A DNA stretch of 64,000 nt from Hormiphora californensis (GCA_020137815.1 CM035357.1:1005974-1069973), one strand, 5' to 3'; positions 45,001-63,313 are shown, counted from the stretch's first letter. The notes: generated by a model from the letters alone, not told the origin. Numbers and translations are program-made.

Positions 45001-46233
45001 TTGAAGAGGAAGAGGAGGATTCTTTATTCGTATAAACACGTTTAATTTTATTTAATTTGTCATATCCACACATAATATCCATTCTCAATGTTTCACCAAG
45101 GTGTCTCTTTAATGTTTTGAAAACTAAACTACATCCACAACATGACAAACTTACAATATGACAAAGTAACAACCAACACACTACCATTACTTCCTATAAT
45201 AAACCCCCTCCCTCTCTCTCTCAGTTTGTGTTACCTTCCTGGGTAAATTCAGAACTCAATTGGACGCCCTTGATGCCTCCGTTCAATCTAGCCCTGACAA
45301 GATTGAGAGTGAGCTAAGGAAGGCCTGCAAAACTAAGCAACCCAAAGATGAACGATTCGTAAGTGATACAATGATTTTGTTCTGAACAAGTCAATTTGTT
45401 CCGATCTTTACTCAATAAATATTTTACCTTGTTTCAACTCTCCCTCCTCCCAATGTACCTTTACTACCAATTGTTAACTCTCCCCTCCTCCCAGTATATT
45501 CTATAACCAACTCTCCTCTCCTCCTAGTGTTGGTATATTGGAGCCACTGAGACCTCCCTTTACTACTTACTACCTAAACAATTGTTAACTCTCTCCCCTC
45601 CTCTCCTCCCTAGTGTTGGTATATTGGAGCCACTGACACCTCAGCTACTGGCATGACTCAAGTTGTAACTAAGCCAATGAGCTTCCACAAGCCCGTCGAG
45701 AAAATCTGTGGTGACCTGTACAAGAAAGACGCCCAGATTTGCGACCTCAAATACGGTAAGAGATTGTGTGTTTGACGTCGATTGCTTTTTCGTGTGTGTA
45801 GAACTACAGAGATAGCCAGTATGTGTTCCCATTCGATGCCTCTAAATTTAATGGCACTGAAGGGCATGAAGCAAGAGCCGCGCGCGAACTAGCAAATGAA
45901 TGACTCAAGTGTATGAAAAGTACAGTGCGATGCAGTTGGTGCGCGCGGCGCTATGTGTTATACGTCAGCGTATACATTTGCTGTACATTGTACAATGTGT
46001 ACATCCCTCCCCCATTTTGTACATTCCATCCAACCCTCATCTAACCTCCATCCCATTTCTTTCCAGAAAAACAAATCGATCTGAAGACAGTGAACATCAA
46101 GAAACTGAAGGTGAAAGACTTGAGGAAGATCCTAGAACAGAACGGCCAAGATTGCAAGGGTTGCAGTGAAAAGAGTGAATTCGTTAAGAAAGTGGAGGCT
46201 ATCGCTAGGGAACAGGGCAGAACTGAATTGTAG
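42071..46233 (+). CDS. MANF: MANF (mesencephalic astrocyte-derived neurotrophic factor / ARMET)
   Basis: Four exons join in phase: 42071-42143, 45225-45358, 45614-45755, 46067-46233 (171 residues; human 182). Residues 1-16 are a signal peptide ([16 protein letters not shown]). The eight conserved cysteines are present: CEVC, KAC, FC, KIC, QIC, and the C-terminal SAP-domain CKGC. The N-terminal saposin-like domain and C-terminal SAP-like domain follow in order. The protein ends RTEL, a KDEL-like ER retention signal. MANF is an ER-stress-induced secreted chaperone-like factor that protects cells during the unfolded protein response. GACGTGTC at 42012-42019 resembles an XBP1/ATF6 site and would suit this regulation (inference). 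Intron 1 (42144-45224) contains the whole SEC11 gene. Exon 3's acceptor is duplicated at 45528. Confidence 0.96.
42405..44852 (+). CDS. SEC11: SEC11, catalytic subunit of the ER signal peptidase complex
   Basis: Five exons join in phase: 42405-42536, 43149-43271, 43446-43588, 43895-44003, 44739-44852. The core matches SEC11: [20 protein letters not shown], the membrane anchor [12 protein letters not shown], catalytic Ser in [19 protein letters not shown], His in [12 protein letters not shown], and Asp in [15 protein letters not shown] short C-terminal hydrophobic segment ends IKREQ. It removes signal peptides from proteins entering the ER. The start is uncertain: ATG 42501 gives a normal-length N-terminus, whereas ATG 42405 adds a 32-residue hydrophobic extension ([18 protein letters not shown]), unusual for the family. 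The gene is on the same strand and entirely within MANF intron 1, so it needs its own promoter between 42144 and 42405, or arises by alternative splicing of a shared transcript. Intron 1 and intron 4 hold minisatellites. Confidence 0.94.
42660..43148. repeat. Minisatellite in SEC11 intron 1
   Basis: About six copies of a ~62-bp unit (CTCACCTAACCTCACTATTC, CTCCTTGCTACTCCTCCCCT) end at the exon 2 acceptor. It is pyrimidine-rich throughout, so it forms an extended polypyrimidine tract, but it does not contain exon sequence. Confidence 0.88.
44341..44755. repeat. Minisatellite made of SEC11 exon 5 acceptors
   Basis: Eleven tandem units average ~34-38 bp, each with a pyrimidine tract, CACAG and GGCTACCTCCCCTAC, the start of the last exon. 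Only the final copy (acceptor at 44738) continues into coding sequence. Most of the ten decoys are followed by CTAAC, giving TAA in the exon 5 frame. Confidence 0.92.
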
Positions 46234-46411
46234 GATGGACAATGTATTTAGGAATAATTACCCCATGCTAAATGCGTGATTTGCACCCCCCGTGTGCAGT
46301 TTTATTGTATTGTTCTCAGTTCTTTGTGTATTTATAAATAGCTACTTCAGTTGATGATGTTGTGACAACAAATAATGTGTTTTTAGTTTTTAAAAGGGAA
46401 GTGGGTGGCGT

Positions 46412-46579
46412 TAAATGTTAGGGCATTCTAGACGGAATATAAACCAGTGAACTCTCGTATCCGACCGAATTCTCGAGTTCCCGTGAGAGAGCTGTGCACT
46501 TGTCAGCGCTGGAATACCCTATTGATACCTGTAAATTTCGCACACACGTGAGTTCTGCATCAGAAGGCCCTAACATTTA
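46412..46579. mobile_element. 168-bp MITE candidate
   Basis: 13-bp perfect terminal inverted repeats TAAATGTTAGGGC at 46412-46424 and 46567-46579. The flanks share GAAGTGGGTGG on both sides. No coding capacity. Starts 179 bp after the MANF stop. Confidence 0.5.
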
Positions 46580-47015
46580 CCACAAACCGAAGTGGGTGGG
46601 GTTTGCTGGGTGAATTTCGGTTCAATTCTCCAAAAATGTCTACGTCCCACCCCCCAATTCGTCAAGTATACATCTCCCCTCTCTCGTTTAATCCCTCCCA
46701 GACCAACTATCCCTCCCAGACCAACCATGACAAATTATCCAAACCAGCTGTTATTACTTCCTCTCTTTGCAAATGAAAAACGCAGGATCTAAGAAAAAAA
46801 ATGTTATAAACTGTCGAAACACGTGTATACACAAATTTTTACCGCTCATTTTGAGCAAAAATTATCTCTATTTATAGCGGAGATAAGGGGTATTTGGGGG
46901 TAAGAAGATATTATATATATCCTAAATATTGTCATATTGTAACATATGTTGAGATAAACTGGGTTACATGATGGGGGTATGTGTACATGAACACACGCCC
47001 TCTCGCTCTGTACCA

Positions 47016-47120
47016 GGAACCGACCGACACAAGTAAACAACCAATCAGAACTCGTTATTTAGGTCACGTGACTGGTTATCAGCCAATCATGGACCAGTAT
47101 TTCCTGATTCGGTCGGTTCC
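47016..47120 (+). mobile_element. 105-bp MITE, copy B
   Basis: Same element as 16333-16437; terminal GGAACCGACCGA / TCGGTCGGTTCC, central GTCACGTGAC and CCAATCAGAAC. Confidence 0.9.
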
Positions 47121-47713
47121 TGCTCTGCACACACAGAGAGCCGAGATTGGGGGCCAAAAATCACACTGGGGATCATAATTTATCACAGAAGGGACAGAAA
47201 ACAGAGACCATCTCCTGGAATACTGGCACGCAACAAGAAGAGACGTTTTGGGATCACTCTCAAATTGGTCAGTCGTCATCAAAGAGGTCCCTTTCTCCAT
47301 CCCCTATGGCTGGTACATAATATTTTCACTAACATCTTCAGACGGAAAACAATCACACAAAAACAATATGATCAGGGACTATAATAATGTTACGGTGCTA
47401 AAAATATCACACTCTCTGCCCAAATATCACACACTCTCACACACTCACACAATAAACAACATTTTGCACCGTAAGTGACGTTACTGTATTAACTGACGTA
47501 AAAATATCAAACTAAACTTTCCCTCATCTCTCACAAAGCAAAACACAGCAAACCAGGGAACTTAATAGTTTTACTTAAAAAAAGGGGGTAATTGTAGGAA
47601 TTTTGTACGCTCAGGAAGTTTTCAGAATGGTTTTACTGCTCTGAGTGAGAGACGGAGGGAGAGATTTAGAGAGATAGAATAAAGACACACCGTATGTAAT
47701 ATGTATAAGAGCA

Positions 47714-47818
47714 GGAACCGACCGAAACAAGTAAACAACCAATCAGAACTCGTTATTTAGGTCACGTGACTGGTTATCAGCCAATCAGCGACCAGTATTT
47801 CCTGATTCGGTCGGTTCC
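47714..47818 (+). mobile_element. 105-bp MITE, copy C
   Basis: Nearly identical to copies B and D; flanked by CAG before and TG after, so the inverted repeat may extend to CAGGAACC / GGTTCCTG. Confidence 0.9.
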
Positions 47819-48099
47819 TGGTATAATAGATCAGCATATTATAATCATGTAAGGGAGGGAGCGGACGGCGGAAGATATTATACACTTATAAATCTATACC
47901 TATAGTTATATGCCTTAGTATTATAATCGTGTATATATAACATATATGTGCTCTAAAATGTTATTATCGTATATAATTTAAAGAAGACCAATCCTTTAAC
48001 ATTCGACGAAGGATAATCCTCCCCGATTCCTGCCCCTCCAATGCAAATGGTGTCAAGTCGCCCCAGATACACAAACGAGAAGAGAGAAGGGAAACCTCA

Positions 48100-48415
48100 T
48101 CTCCGACATTATATGTGAAGGGAGGGGAAACCACCTCTCCGACATTATATGTGAAGGGAGGGGAAACCACCTCTCCGACATATGTGAAGGGAGGGGTAAC
48201 CACCTCTCCGACATATATGAAGGGAGGGGAAACCACCTCTCCGACATATGTGAAGGGAGGGGTAACCACCTCTCCGACACATATGAAGGGAGTGGTAACC
48301 ACCTCCAACAAATCTGTGTGAAGGGAGGGGTAACCACCTCTCCGACATATATGTGAAGAGAGGGGTAACCACCTCTCCCACGAAGGGAGGGGTAACCACC
48401 ACCTCTCTCCGACCT
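48100..48415. repeat. Minisatellite of ~34 bp units
   Basis: About nine copies of GAAGGGAGGGGTAACCACCT followed by CTCCGACATAT-TGT, with length variants. Open in several frames without stops, which explains the long spurious ORFs. Confidence 0.9.
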
Positions 48416-48712
48416 GTATGTAAAAGGGACAACTAGGGCGGGAAAAGCGAGGGAGGAATCCTTGATACATAGTGTAGGGAGGGTTCAACAAGTTGTGGTT
48501 ACACACTCTGTATCAGTTGGTACAGACTATCAGCACCAGACCTTCTTTCCACTGCTATAAAACCTGCCAGGCCAGTGCTCTGACCGCTGTTCTTGCGAGG
48601 TCAATGATCTGACAGACTCATAGTACGGGAAATGACGGTGTAAGAGCTGTAACACAACTTGAAACAACCGACCAAATGGAAATATGGACAATTACAAATG
48701 ATCATTATAGCA

Positions 48713-48817
48713 GGAACCGACCGAAACAAGTAAACAACCAATCAGAACTCGTTATTTAGGTCACGTGACTGGTTATCAGCCAATCAGGGACCAGTATTTC
48801 CTGATTCGGTCGGTTCC
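48713..48817 (+). mobile_element. 105-bp MITE, copy D
   Basis: Same as copy C with few substitutions; flanking TTATAG on the left and GATTATAG on the right may be remnants of a target duplication. Confidence 0.9.
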
Positions 48818-49077
48818 TGGATTATAGGGCCAATATATTGGACTAGTAGGAGGCAAATGATAGAGACCGAGGATAGACTTTTAGGAACGCTTTTACATCA
48901 TCAGCATATATCTGTATCTTTAGGGGAAAATTGTGTGGATTTAGGAGATACTTTCCTGATTTCTCTCCTAAACCTCAAACGATTCGCATTGCTGATATAT
49001 AGCGTTGAGTAATCTTAGGCTTTACCAAAACCATCTTACCTTGCTCACACACACACACATTCACACATTCACACTTA

Positions 49078-49250
<173 letters not shown>

Positions 49251-49445
49251 GTAATTATAGCTATGTGTTGTATAACTATGAAGCGATGGAGAGCGTTATA
49301 CAGCAATGTGTGCAACACTTAGAGGGATTACAATAATGGATTGTACAACTAACTCTAACACACCACTCCTTAGAATAACATGTGCTGTTAGAAAGTAGTG
49401 TGGATTAGAGATACTTATTGCACATATAATAAACCTCCAATATTG

Positions 49446-49590
49446 TAGCCTTGTCCCAGGTCCCTGTCTCACAAATGTAAGAGGGTTAGAACAAGCCTTG
49501 TCCCAGGTCCCTGTCCCACAAATGTAATAGGGTTAGAACAAGCTTGTTGTAGCCTTGTCCCTGTCTCACAAATGTCCAGGGTTAGAACTT
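49446..49590. repeat. Three tandem ~51-bp units
   Basis: Units contain AGCCTTGTCCCAGGTCCCTG and CACAAATGTAAGAGGGTTAG; the third is shortened. The 3' part resembles the short GGGTTAGAACA repeat family scattered at 50.5, 56.7-56.9 and 61.0-61.5 kb. Confidence 0.75.
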
Positions 49591-50110
49591 GTTGCACACA
49601 CAGCTCAGTGTTGTAAGGGTGCACGTGTCGTGCAATGGCACATTAGCTACTGATCACTTTTCCATTGGAAAAACATTCGGATAATAAACAGATATAACGG
49701 ATATATATAATGATATTATGTCTATAATGTAGATATATATTGTAGAGGATGTATTATAATTTACTAAGTTGGAGGATAGTTGAATCTAACTCGCATACCT
49801 CGAGAGAGGTTTAGTGGGAGTTAGAAACATGGCATATCGAAAGGAGTGTCGCCCCTTAAACCCTATTTATAGTCTCCTACGGAGAGGGTGTTTCAAGCAC
49901 GCAAGGGGTACAAGGGGGGACTCTGATCACACACCTACTACTGCACTCTAATCCTATCAAATTAAGGAGAGGTGTGAGCCAGACATATATGACAGCAGCT
50001 CAGGTAATATATAATGTGAGGCAGACCACTACCCGCGTGTAGGTAAAATTTCCACTGGAAATATCGGGCGGGATAACTGGTACACCTCAAATCATCATGA
50101 GGAGGGCGGG

Positions 50111-50212
50111 TAGGAACCGGCGATTCTTCTCGATTTCTTCAAAATCGAGATTTCGATCCTTAGTTATTACCTAGTGATCGAATCGAGATCGAACAAGAAT
50201 CGCTGGTTCCTA
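50111..50212. mobile_element. 102-bp MITE candidate
   Basis: Terminal inverted repeats TAGGAACCGGCGATTCTT and AAGAATCGCTGGTTCCTA (one mismatch), with an inner GATTTCTTCAAAATCGAGATTTCGAT-rich palindromic core. No coding capacity. Confidence 0.65.
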
Positions 50213-50556
50213 AGGGTGGGATATATATATCTTATTGATACTAATAACTTAATAAAACAGTGTTTTGTGTCCTGTCTATGTATCCACTATCACTCTCGTG
50301 TTATACTCACTATATCTTCTTCTATCAAAACACTGTGGAACACTCACACTCATTCTGGTGTAGCGATATATTCTCTCTCTCTTCCATTAAAACTAAAACG
50401 CACACTAATCATGCTCACTCTCTCACACACACCCGATACATGTATCGTACTGCTGAGGATGAACTTCCACTTGTTCGACCCTCTCTCTCTCCTCGCCGCG
50501 ACGGGTTAAAGGAGGGAACACAAGATAGCACAACTCAAGCAGCACACTCCACACTC

Positions 50557-57529
<6,973 letters not shown>

Positions 57530-57860
57530 ACCCGCACCACCCTTCACAGGAAAAGACAGATTTTAGGACAAAGGGGTTGAGTTACGGCCTGCGTATGACA
57601 GCTTGATCACTCCTCTCTTTCACCTTGACCTTCCTAAAAAGTTTTGGAAGGTTTTTGAAAGTTTGAGTTCAACAATTTTTCCCTGACATGGTTGATTTTA
57701 TAATATACCGCGCTGAGTGCGCGTAAACGTAACGCGCGACATTTTGGCGTATCAACGATGCATTTCAAAATAAATTGAAGCTGCACTGACATGAAGGTTT
57801 GCCCGTTTGATTTGTGCCACTTTTTTGCTTGTTCTCTGGTTTTTTTTTTCCTGCGCCTGT
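57530..57860. promoter_or_regulatory. PUR upstream region
   Basis: About 330 bp between the PUR start codon and the giant palindrome. No TATA box or other specific site stood out; the 5' UTR presumably starts here. Confidence 0.3.
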
Positions 57861-58880
57861 TAAGGCCAGAGGGGGGGGGGGGGGGGGGGGGGGGGGTCGA
57901 CGGGTTTTTTGGGGTGTTTTTTGAGGTATACGTTATATGAAAGCGCTGGGCAAGGCGGATCGATTAGAACAGACGTCATAGATGTTGCGCGCACCGTTTG
58001 GCCAAAATTTGGGGGTTAACATTTGGCCTATAATGGATGTTAACCCCTATAAATCAGGATTGGTGGGGTCTAGAACATCCATCATTGTACCAAAGGCTTC
58101 GTCTTGTCTTGATACAACTTCCTGAAAAGTTTTATGTCGTTACTCCAACTACTTCTTGATTTTTTGGGGGTTTACAAAATATGCGGAAAAAGCCCTTTTT
58201 GCCTCTAATTTTGCTCTTTTTTGGGACATCCTGCCTAACTTCCTGAAATAACGGCTAGGACTCAGACCTTGCCGTTTGGCATAGTTGTTCTAGAGACCGT
58301 GTTCTTCAAATTTGGTGTAGCGATTTTTGATTAAGGCCCCCGTTCAAAAATTATAGGGGTTAACATTTGTTTTGTCCATGAAAATTTTATGTAAACCCCT
58401 ATAATTTTTGAACGGGGGCCTTAATCAAAAATCGCTACACCAAATTTGAAGAACACGGTCTCTAGAACAACTATGCCAAACGGCAAGGTCTGAGTCCTAG
58501 CCGTTATTTCAGGAAGTTAGGCAGGATGTCCCAAAAAAGAGCAAAATTAGAGGCAAAAAGGGCTTTTTCCGCATATTTTGTAAACCCCCAAAAAATCAAG
58601 AAGTAGTTGGAGTAACGACATAAAACTTTTCAGGAAGTTGTATCAAGACAAGACGAAGCCTTTGGTACAATGATGGATGTTCTAGACCCCACCAATCCTG
58701 ATTTATAGGGGTTAACATCCATTATAGGCCAAATGTTAACCCCCAAATTTTGGCCAAACGGTGCGCGCAACATCGATGACGTCTGTTCTAATCGATCCGC
58801 CTTGCCCAGCGCTTTCATATAACGTATACCTCAAAAAACACCCCAAAAAACCCGTCGACCCCCCCCCCCCTCTGGCCTTA
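57861..58880. mobile_element. 1-kb near-perfect palindrome (foldback element)
   Basis: Arms of about 507 bp, 57861-58367 and 58393-58880, are reverse complements, with a ~25-bp loop (TTTGTCCATGAAAATTT). The outer ends are TAAGGCCAGA and TCTGGCCTTA, next to poly-G (57871-57896) and poly-C (58859-58870), which differ in length. I found only a few mismatches (for example TCATAGATG versus TCATCGATG). No transposase frame. The transcript of either strand would form a long hairpin. Confidence 0.92.
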
Positions 58881-59302
58881 AGTGCTGTATTATCCCGTCC
58901 TGCGAGTCTAATCTCACAGGTCAACCCTATGCCTAGGGATAGTTTCAGAATTGAACTGCATCGTCAATTAAAGTGTCAAACGTTAAAATTGGGATGCCTT
59001 CCAATTTCGGTCGCTCAAAATCCATACATTTTGGTGGTTGCATGCAACAATGAATCAAGGATGAGATTAGTAGGATCAATATGGTAGTTGGGTGGCGCCC
59101 TTGTTGGGACAGCTCTGCTTCCCAGCTGTTCGAGTTTCGACACAGGGAGAACTCGTGGTTTTAACACAACGTTTCGGCGGTTGCCATAATCATGTGGAAA
59201 TAAGACATAGCCACACCACTTGAACACACCAAGGGTCAAGTGCGCCACCCTACTACCACGTGGTTGCAACAACAAACTATGCTCGTGGTGTTGTGATAGG
59301 TT
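58881..59302. other. Spacer between two inverted-repeat elements
   Basis: No convincing exon. The frames at 58761-59087 plus and 59015-59395 minus overlap element ends and lack support. The TAGGTT target copy sits at 59297-59302. Confidence 0.5.
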
Positions 59303-60643
59303 GGGGGGGTACCAACCATTTTTGTGTACGGATGTACGGAAAAAGCAGGCAATATTTTTTTGTACGGTCCGTACAAAAAATACAAAAAAATACAAAAAAA
59401 TACAAAAAAGTTTACTGTTGTCGGGAACTTCTTTGGTGCCTTCTACAGGTCTCTAGAGGCGCTCGAGGTCCTTCTATTGGCCTTTAAAGGCCTCTAGAGT
59501 GTTTATTTAGTTTATTTTACCATTCCCCGTCCCCACGACTCCTAACTAGAACAAGTCTTACTAATGTGCAGAAATTCATAGCATTAGCGATGCCTAAATA
59601 CACGACATGCAAGCAATGGAAATGCAAAAAGTGCCGATTTACGAACAAGGGAACAAGCCTCACATGTGTGGGGATAGTGGGTAATGACATTACATAATAC
59701 ATTCTTCAGCATTACCAATTAACATCCAATTATGTCAATTAGCACCCTTAATTGGCATCAGAGGATTTCAAAAAGTAGCTCACGTAACTCAGCGTACCAA
59801 AATTAGTGGGGTTAGTGCTCAAACTTGACTATTCAATGTCTTCTATGAAATTTCAATTTTTGACCAATTAGGTTCAATTATGGCCAATTAGGGCACTTTC
59901 CTCACCTCTGAGCACTTTAAAAAGTAGCTCACGTGATTCAGCGTGCAAAAATATGTCGGGATAGTGCCCAAGCTTTATTTTCTGATGAAATTTCATTTTT
60001 CGGCCGAATATGCCTACTTATTCCCCCTCATGCCTGGAAAAAGGAGGCATAAGAAGGCCGAAAAACTGAAAAAGCCGAATCGGCCTCTCTCCCCCGGCCA
60101 ATTGTGTGCGCGCTAGAATATATACTCTCAAATCGCAGTCATGTCAGCTCCTCCATGGTGTAGTGGTTATTACATCTGCTTGACACGCGGAAGGTCCCGG
60201 GTTCGAAACTCGCCCGGACCATTTTTTTTCAAAACTTTTAAAATACTATAAAAAAAATTAGATTCAAAACCTCAACCGTTTTTAGACTATTTAATTAAAG
60301 TTCCACTATCTTGAACTATTATCAAACTAACTTAGACCACGGGAAAAAATCGGCCAAAATGGGGATAAATTTTGGCCATTCTCGGCCAAAAAATATGCTG
60401 GGACACCGGGATTATGAGTACTACGAAACTAGAGGGCTATACAGGCCAGTATAAGGACCCTGCAAACCTCTAGAGACTTATAGGGGGCCCTAAAGAAGTT
60501 CCCTTCAGCAGTATATTTTTTTGTATTTTTTTTGTATTTTTTTGTATTTTTTGTACGGAAAAAGCAGGGAATTTTGGTTATTTTTTTGTACGGACCGTAC
60601 AAAAAAATACAAAAAATACAAAAAAATAGGTTGGTACCCCCCC
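59303..60643. mobile_element. 1,341-bp non-autonomous DNA transposon with TIRs and a 6-bp target duplication
   Basis: The ends are GGGGGGGTACCAACC (59303-59317) and its complement (60629-60643). Direct repeats TAGGTT flank them exactly (59297-59302; 60644-60649). Inverted similarity continues inward for about 200 bp in each arm: GTACGGACCGTAC palindromes, TACAAAAAA runs, GGAACTTCTTT, TCTCTAGAGG. No transposase frame. The interior contains duplicated AGTAGCTCACGT-A-TCAGCGT segments (59777, 59924) and a tRNA-Val-like sequence. Confidence 0.88.
60149..60221 (+). tRNA. tRNA-Val-like sequence (anticodon GAC), probably a pseudo-tRNA
   Basis: D arm GTGTAGTGGTTATTAC, anticodon stem TCTGC/GCGGA with loop TTGACAC (anticodon GAC at 60182-60184), T arm CCGGG-TTCGAAA-CTCGC with a mismatch at its base, discriminator A at 60221, then eight T, a Pol III terminator. 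The sequence follows eukaryotic tRNA-Val closely. The 5' acceptor strand TCCTCCA cannot pair with CCGGACC, so it is unlikely to be charged. GAC is also an unusual valine anticodon in eukaryotes. Internal A and B boxes look intact, so it may still be transcribed. Confidence 0.6.
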
Positions 60644-60834
60644 TAGGTTGTTATCATAGGTCGTGATAGGTCGTTTGGCAGTGCGTTAGCTTATTGATTA
60701 TTGAACGACACAGTAAACTGTATTGCTAGGCTTGCTGTTTTTATACTACATTCATCAGTTTATAAATCAGTTCTTTTATTGAAAATATAGTCTTATGTCT
60801 ATCTTTTAGGGTGTAGGTACCTACTGTTGCAGTT

Positions 60835-63313
60835 ATGCAAGCGGAAGATTTTCCAAATCTCTCCAAGCGTTCCCTGAAACGAATAAATCGGGCACGATAC
60901 AAGGCCCGAGAAGGTAAGAACCTGTGTATACAAAGTACACACACAAACAAACTAATTACTAATGTAAGAGCCTACCTAGTGCTGTCTTCCCTTGTTCAAC
61001 TCTCTCACTCCGCGTAAAGGAGGGTTAGAAGTTACCTACTGCTGGGATTTTGAAATAATAACCCCTCCTTCCTCCCACACAGAGCTGAAGGACCAAAATA
61101 AAGACTGGGTAAAGAACAAATACTACGAGACAGTGGACACACTGCTACCTCAAGCAGTTGACACTCTACCCCGAGTCGACTACAGGAATCTGAGTGAGGA
61201 GGAGTTTAGGAATAAGTATGAGCTACCCCGGATCCCTATTATAATCACACACGCTATGGATGACTGGGCTGCCATGAAGAAATGGACTGTCAAGGTATGG
61301 GGGACCTACAGTTTATGTTGTACTGTTATAAATCACGTCTATCACTACTACATACAATCTCTATTCTCTCTCTATCTTCTTCTTTGTTTATCTGGCTTGG
61401 TGTTGTGCTGGTATTCGCCCCTTTTTCAACCCGTCAATCATATTTCAATCATAAACCCCTCTCCAGTGACTGCAACAATCGTTGCCCGATTCCCTTGTTC
61501 GACCCTCGCTCCCCGCTCTTTTACAAATGTTAGAACAAAACAACCCTCCCATTACAGAAGCTGGCTAAAAAGTACCGAAATCAACAGTTCAAGGTAGGAG
61601 AGGACAACAAAGGGAATTCTGTGAAATTAAAGATGAAATATTACGCAGAGTATATCAAATGTAACAAGGATGATTCCCCGCTTTACATTTTCGAAGGAAA
61701 TTATGGAGATGTAAGTACCGTGCACGGAGAAAGCGAAAGAATTAGGGAAAGAGACTAAGAGTGGGGTCAAAACTCAAAAGGTACCTAGTATAGATAAAAT
61801 CACGGTCTGCTGGAGAACAGTCCCTACGTTGGTCGTTGCTTGGAAATGTTTTGCCTGATTTTGGAGTGTACATCTAACTACCATCCTTATCCCCAGCACC
61901 GCAAGAAGAAGCAACTTCTGGAGGACTACACTGTCCCCAAATACTTCACCGAGGACCTGTTTAAATATGTCGGAGAGAGACGCCGTCCTCCCTATAGGTT
62001 AGCATTTAATATAGTGTGGTCAGAATTAGGCTTTGTTTGGAATTAGGTTTCTTCTTCTAACTTCTAGTGCTCACAGTGTTGATTGTTTTGGATATGTATT
62101 AGTATAGACTACTGCTGAGAGAGTTGTACCTACGTGTTATAGTGTTACACTATCTTACACGTATAGATAGGTGTTAGAGAATGCCTTCATCCTTGTGTAT
62201 CCCAGTTTATTTTAACTTCCCCCTAGGGGGGATTAGCTACCTGACGCTGCCAGGTCTATCACAAACACACTTCCCCCTAGGTGGGTGGTATTTGGCCCAA
62301 AACGATCAGGAACCTCTGTTCACATTGATCCCCTGGGGACACACGCATGGAACGCACTAATTTCCGGCTATAAGCGGTAAATATAGAGCTGTACCCTTCT
62401 AGAATATTCTATTGCAAGCTATTTATATGTTACATGATATCATTCGATATGCATGAATGTCATTACACCCAAAAGTGGGGAACTTTTGTCCTCACTTTTG
62501 TCTCGTAATTACTCTATTTTCTCGGCCATTTGTTTCAGTAGCCTGTTTGATTCCCCAGTTGTGTTTGTTGATATTGCCACAAATAGCCCCCATCGCTGGT
62601 CGATGAGTCAGCGGTGTGGTTGTGTAAACTTTTCACTCACTTCCATCAATAATGACACTCAGTACGACGCAGTAGAATTTTCCAGGAGTCGTGCTGTGTG
62701 GGACGCGCGGTAACTTCAACACAATCCTCTTCGCGCAGCACGCACATTCCTGGTGCCTGACGTGTAGAATTGTACCATTCCCCCGCCAAGCCACACTTCC
62801 TCACTACCTAGGCATTCATAATTACTCACATTCATATTCTCAAGGAAAGAGAGGTAATTAAACATTTTCTAGGCGAACCCCATTTCCTTACTAAACCATT
62901 ATCGGACCACGCAATCTTTAAGAAGAGCTGCAAATCGCTCTCACGAAATGCGAATACTATATGATATTGAATGAAAGTTTTGACGATGCATGTGAATGTT
63001 AGATATGCCGCAGGCTTTTAAAGATTCCAACCACAAGATAATACCTGATGAATGAAAATCTTTTAAAACTTGCAGCTAGGGGAGATGTGTGTGTGTATTG
63101 AGTATCAGCCGATTCCAGACTTTTCCGAGAACTTCATATCTTATCTTTTCCCACCCTCCCAATTTAATCGTTTTTCTCAGGTGGATTTTGTTTCCTACAT
63201 TTACTCCACGGTACCTGCTGAAACAGAAGCTACCAGACAGCGAAGCGATAACGTGGTTCAAATATATCCATCCGCAAACGAGTGACCCAAACTGGCCCGC
63301 CGAGTGCAGACCG
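60835..63313 (+). CDS. JMJD6: JMJD6, 5' part (runs off the window)
   Basis: Six exons join in phase: 60835-60913, 61083-61294, 61558-61710, 61897-61997, 62281-62376, 63181-63313, giving 258 residues so far. Matches include [51 protein letters not shown], and [19 protein letters not shown], with the His and Asp iron ligands of the JmjC fold. [13 protein letters not shown] is followed by a donor GTAAGA. The part with the third iron-binding His and the Ser-rich tail lies beyond 64000. JMJD6 is a nuclear Fe(II)/2-oxoglutarate oxygenase that hydroxylates lysines of splicing proteins; arginine demethylation is also claimed. The N-terminus ([16 protein letters not shown]) is longer than in vertebrates. 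An acceptor-like copy (CTTCCCCCTAG) lies 54 bp upstream of exon 5. Confidence 0.95.

Noticed and set aside
44990-45187. Minus-strand 65-codon ORF in MANF intron 1 as a LINE end
   Set aside because: Suggestive RVYTNKES ending but too short and without other RT motifs to support a call.
48105-48415. CRISPR-like array
   Set aside because: Repeats are contiguous with no unique spacers; eukaryotic minisatellite.
47964-48506. 180-codon minus-strand ORF with VGEVV-PPF repeats
   Set aside because: 34-bp minisatellite artefact; no promoter, splice or family evidence.
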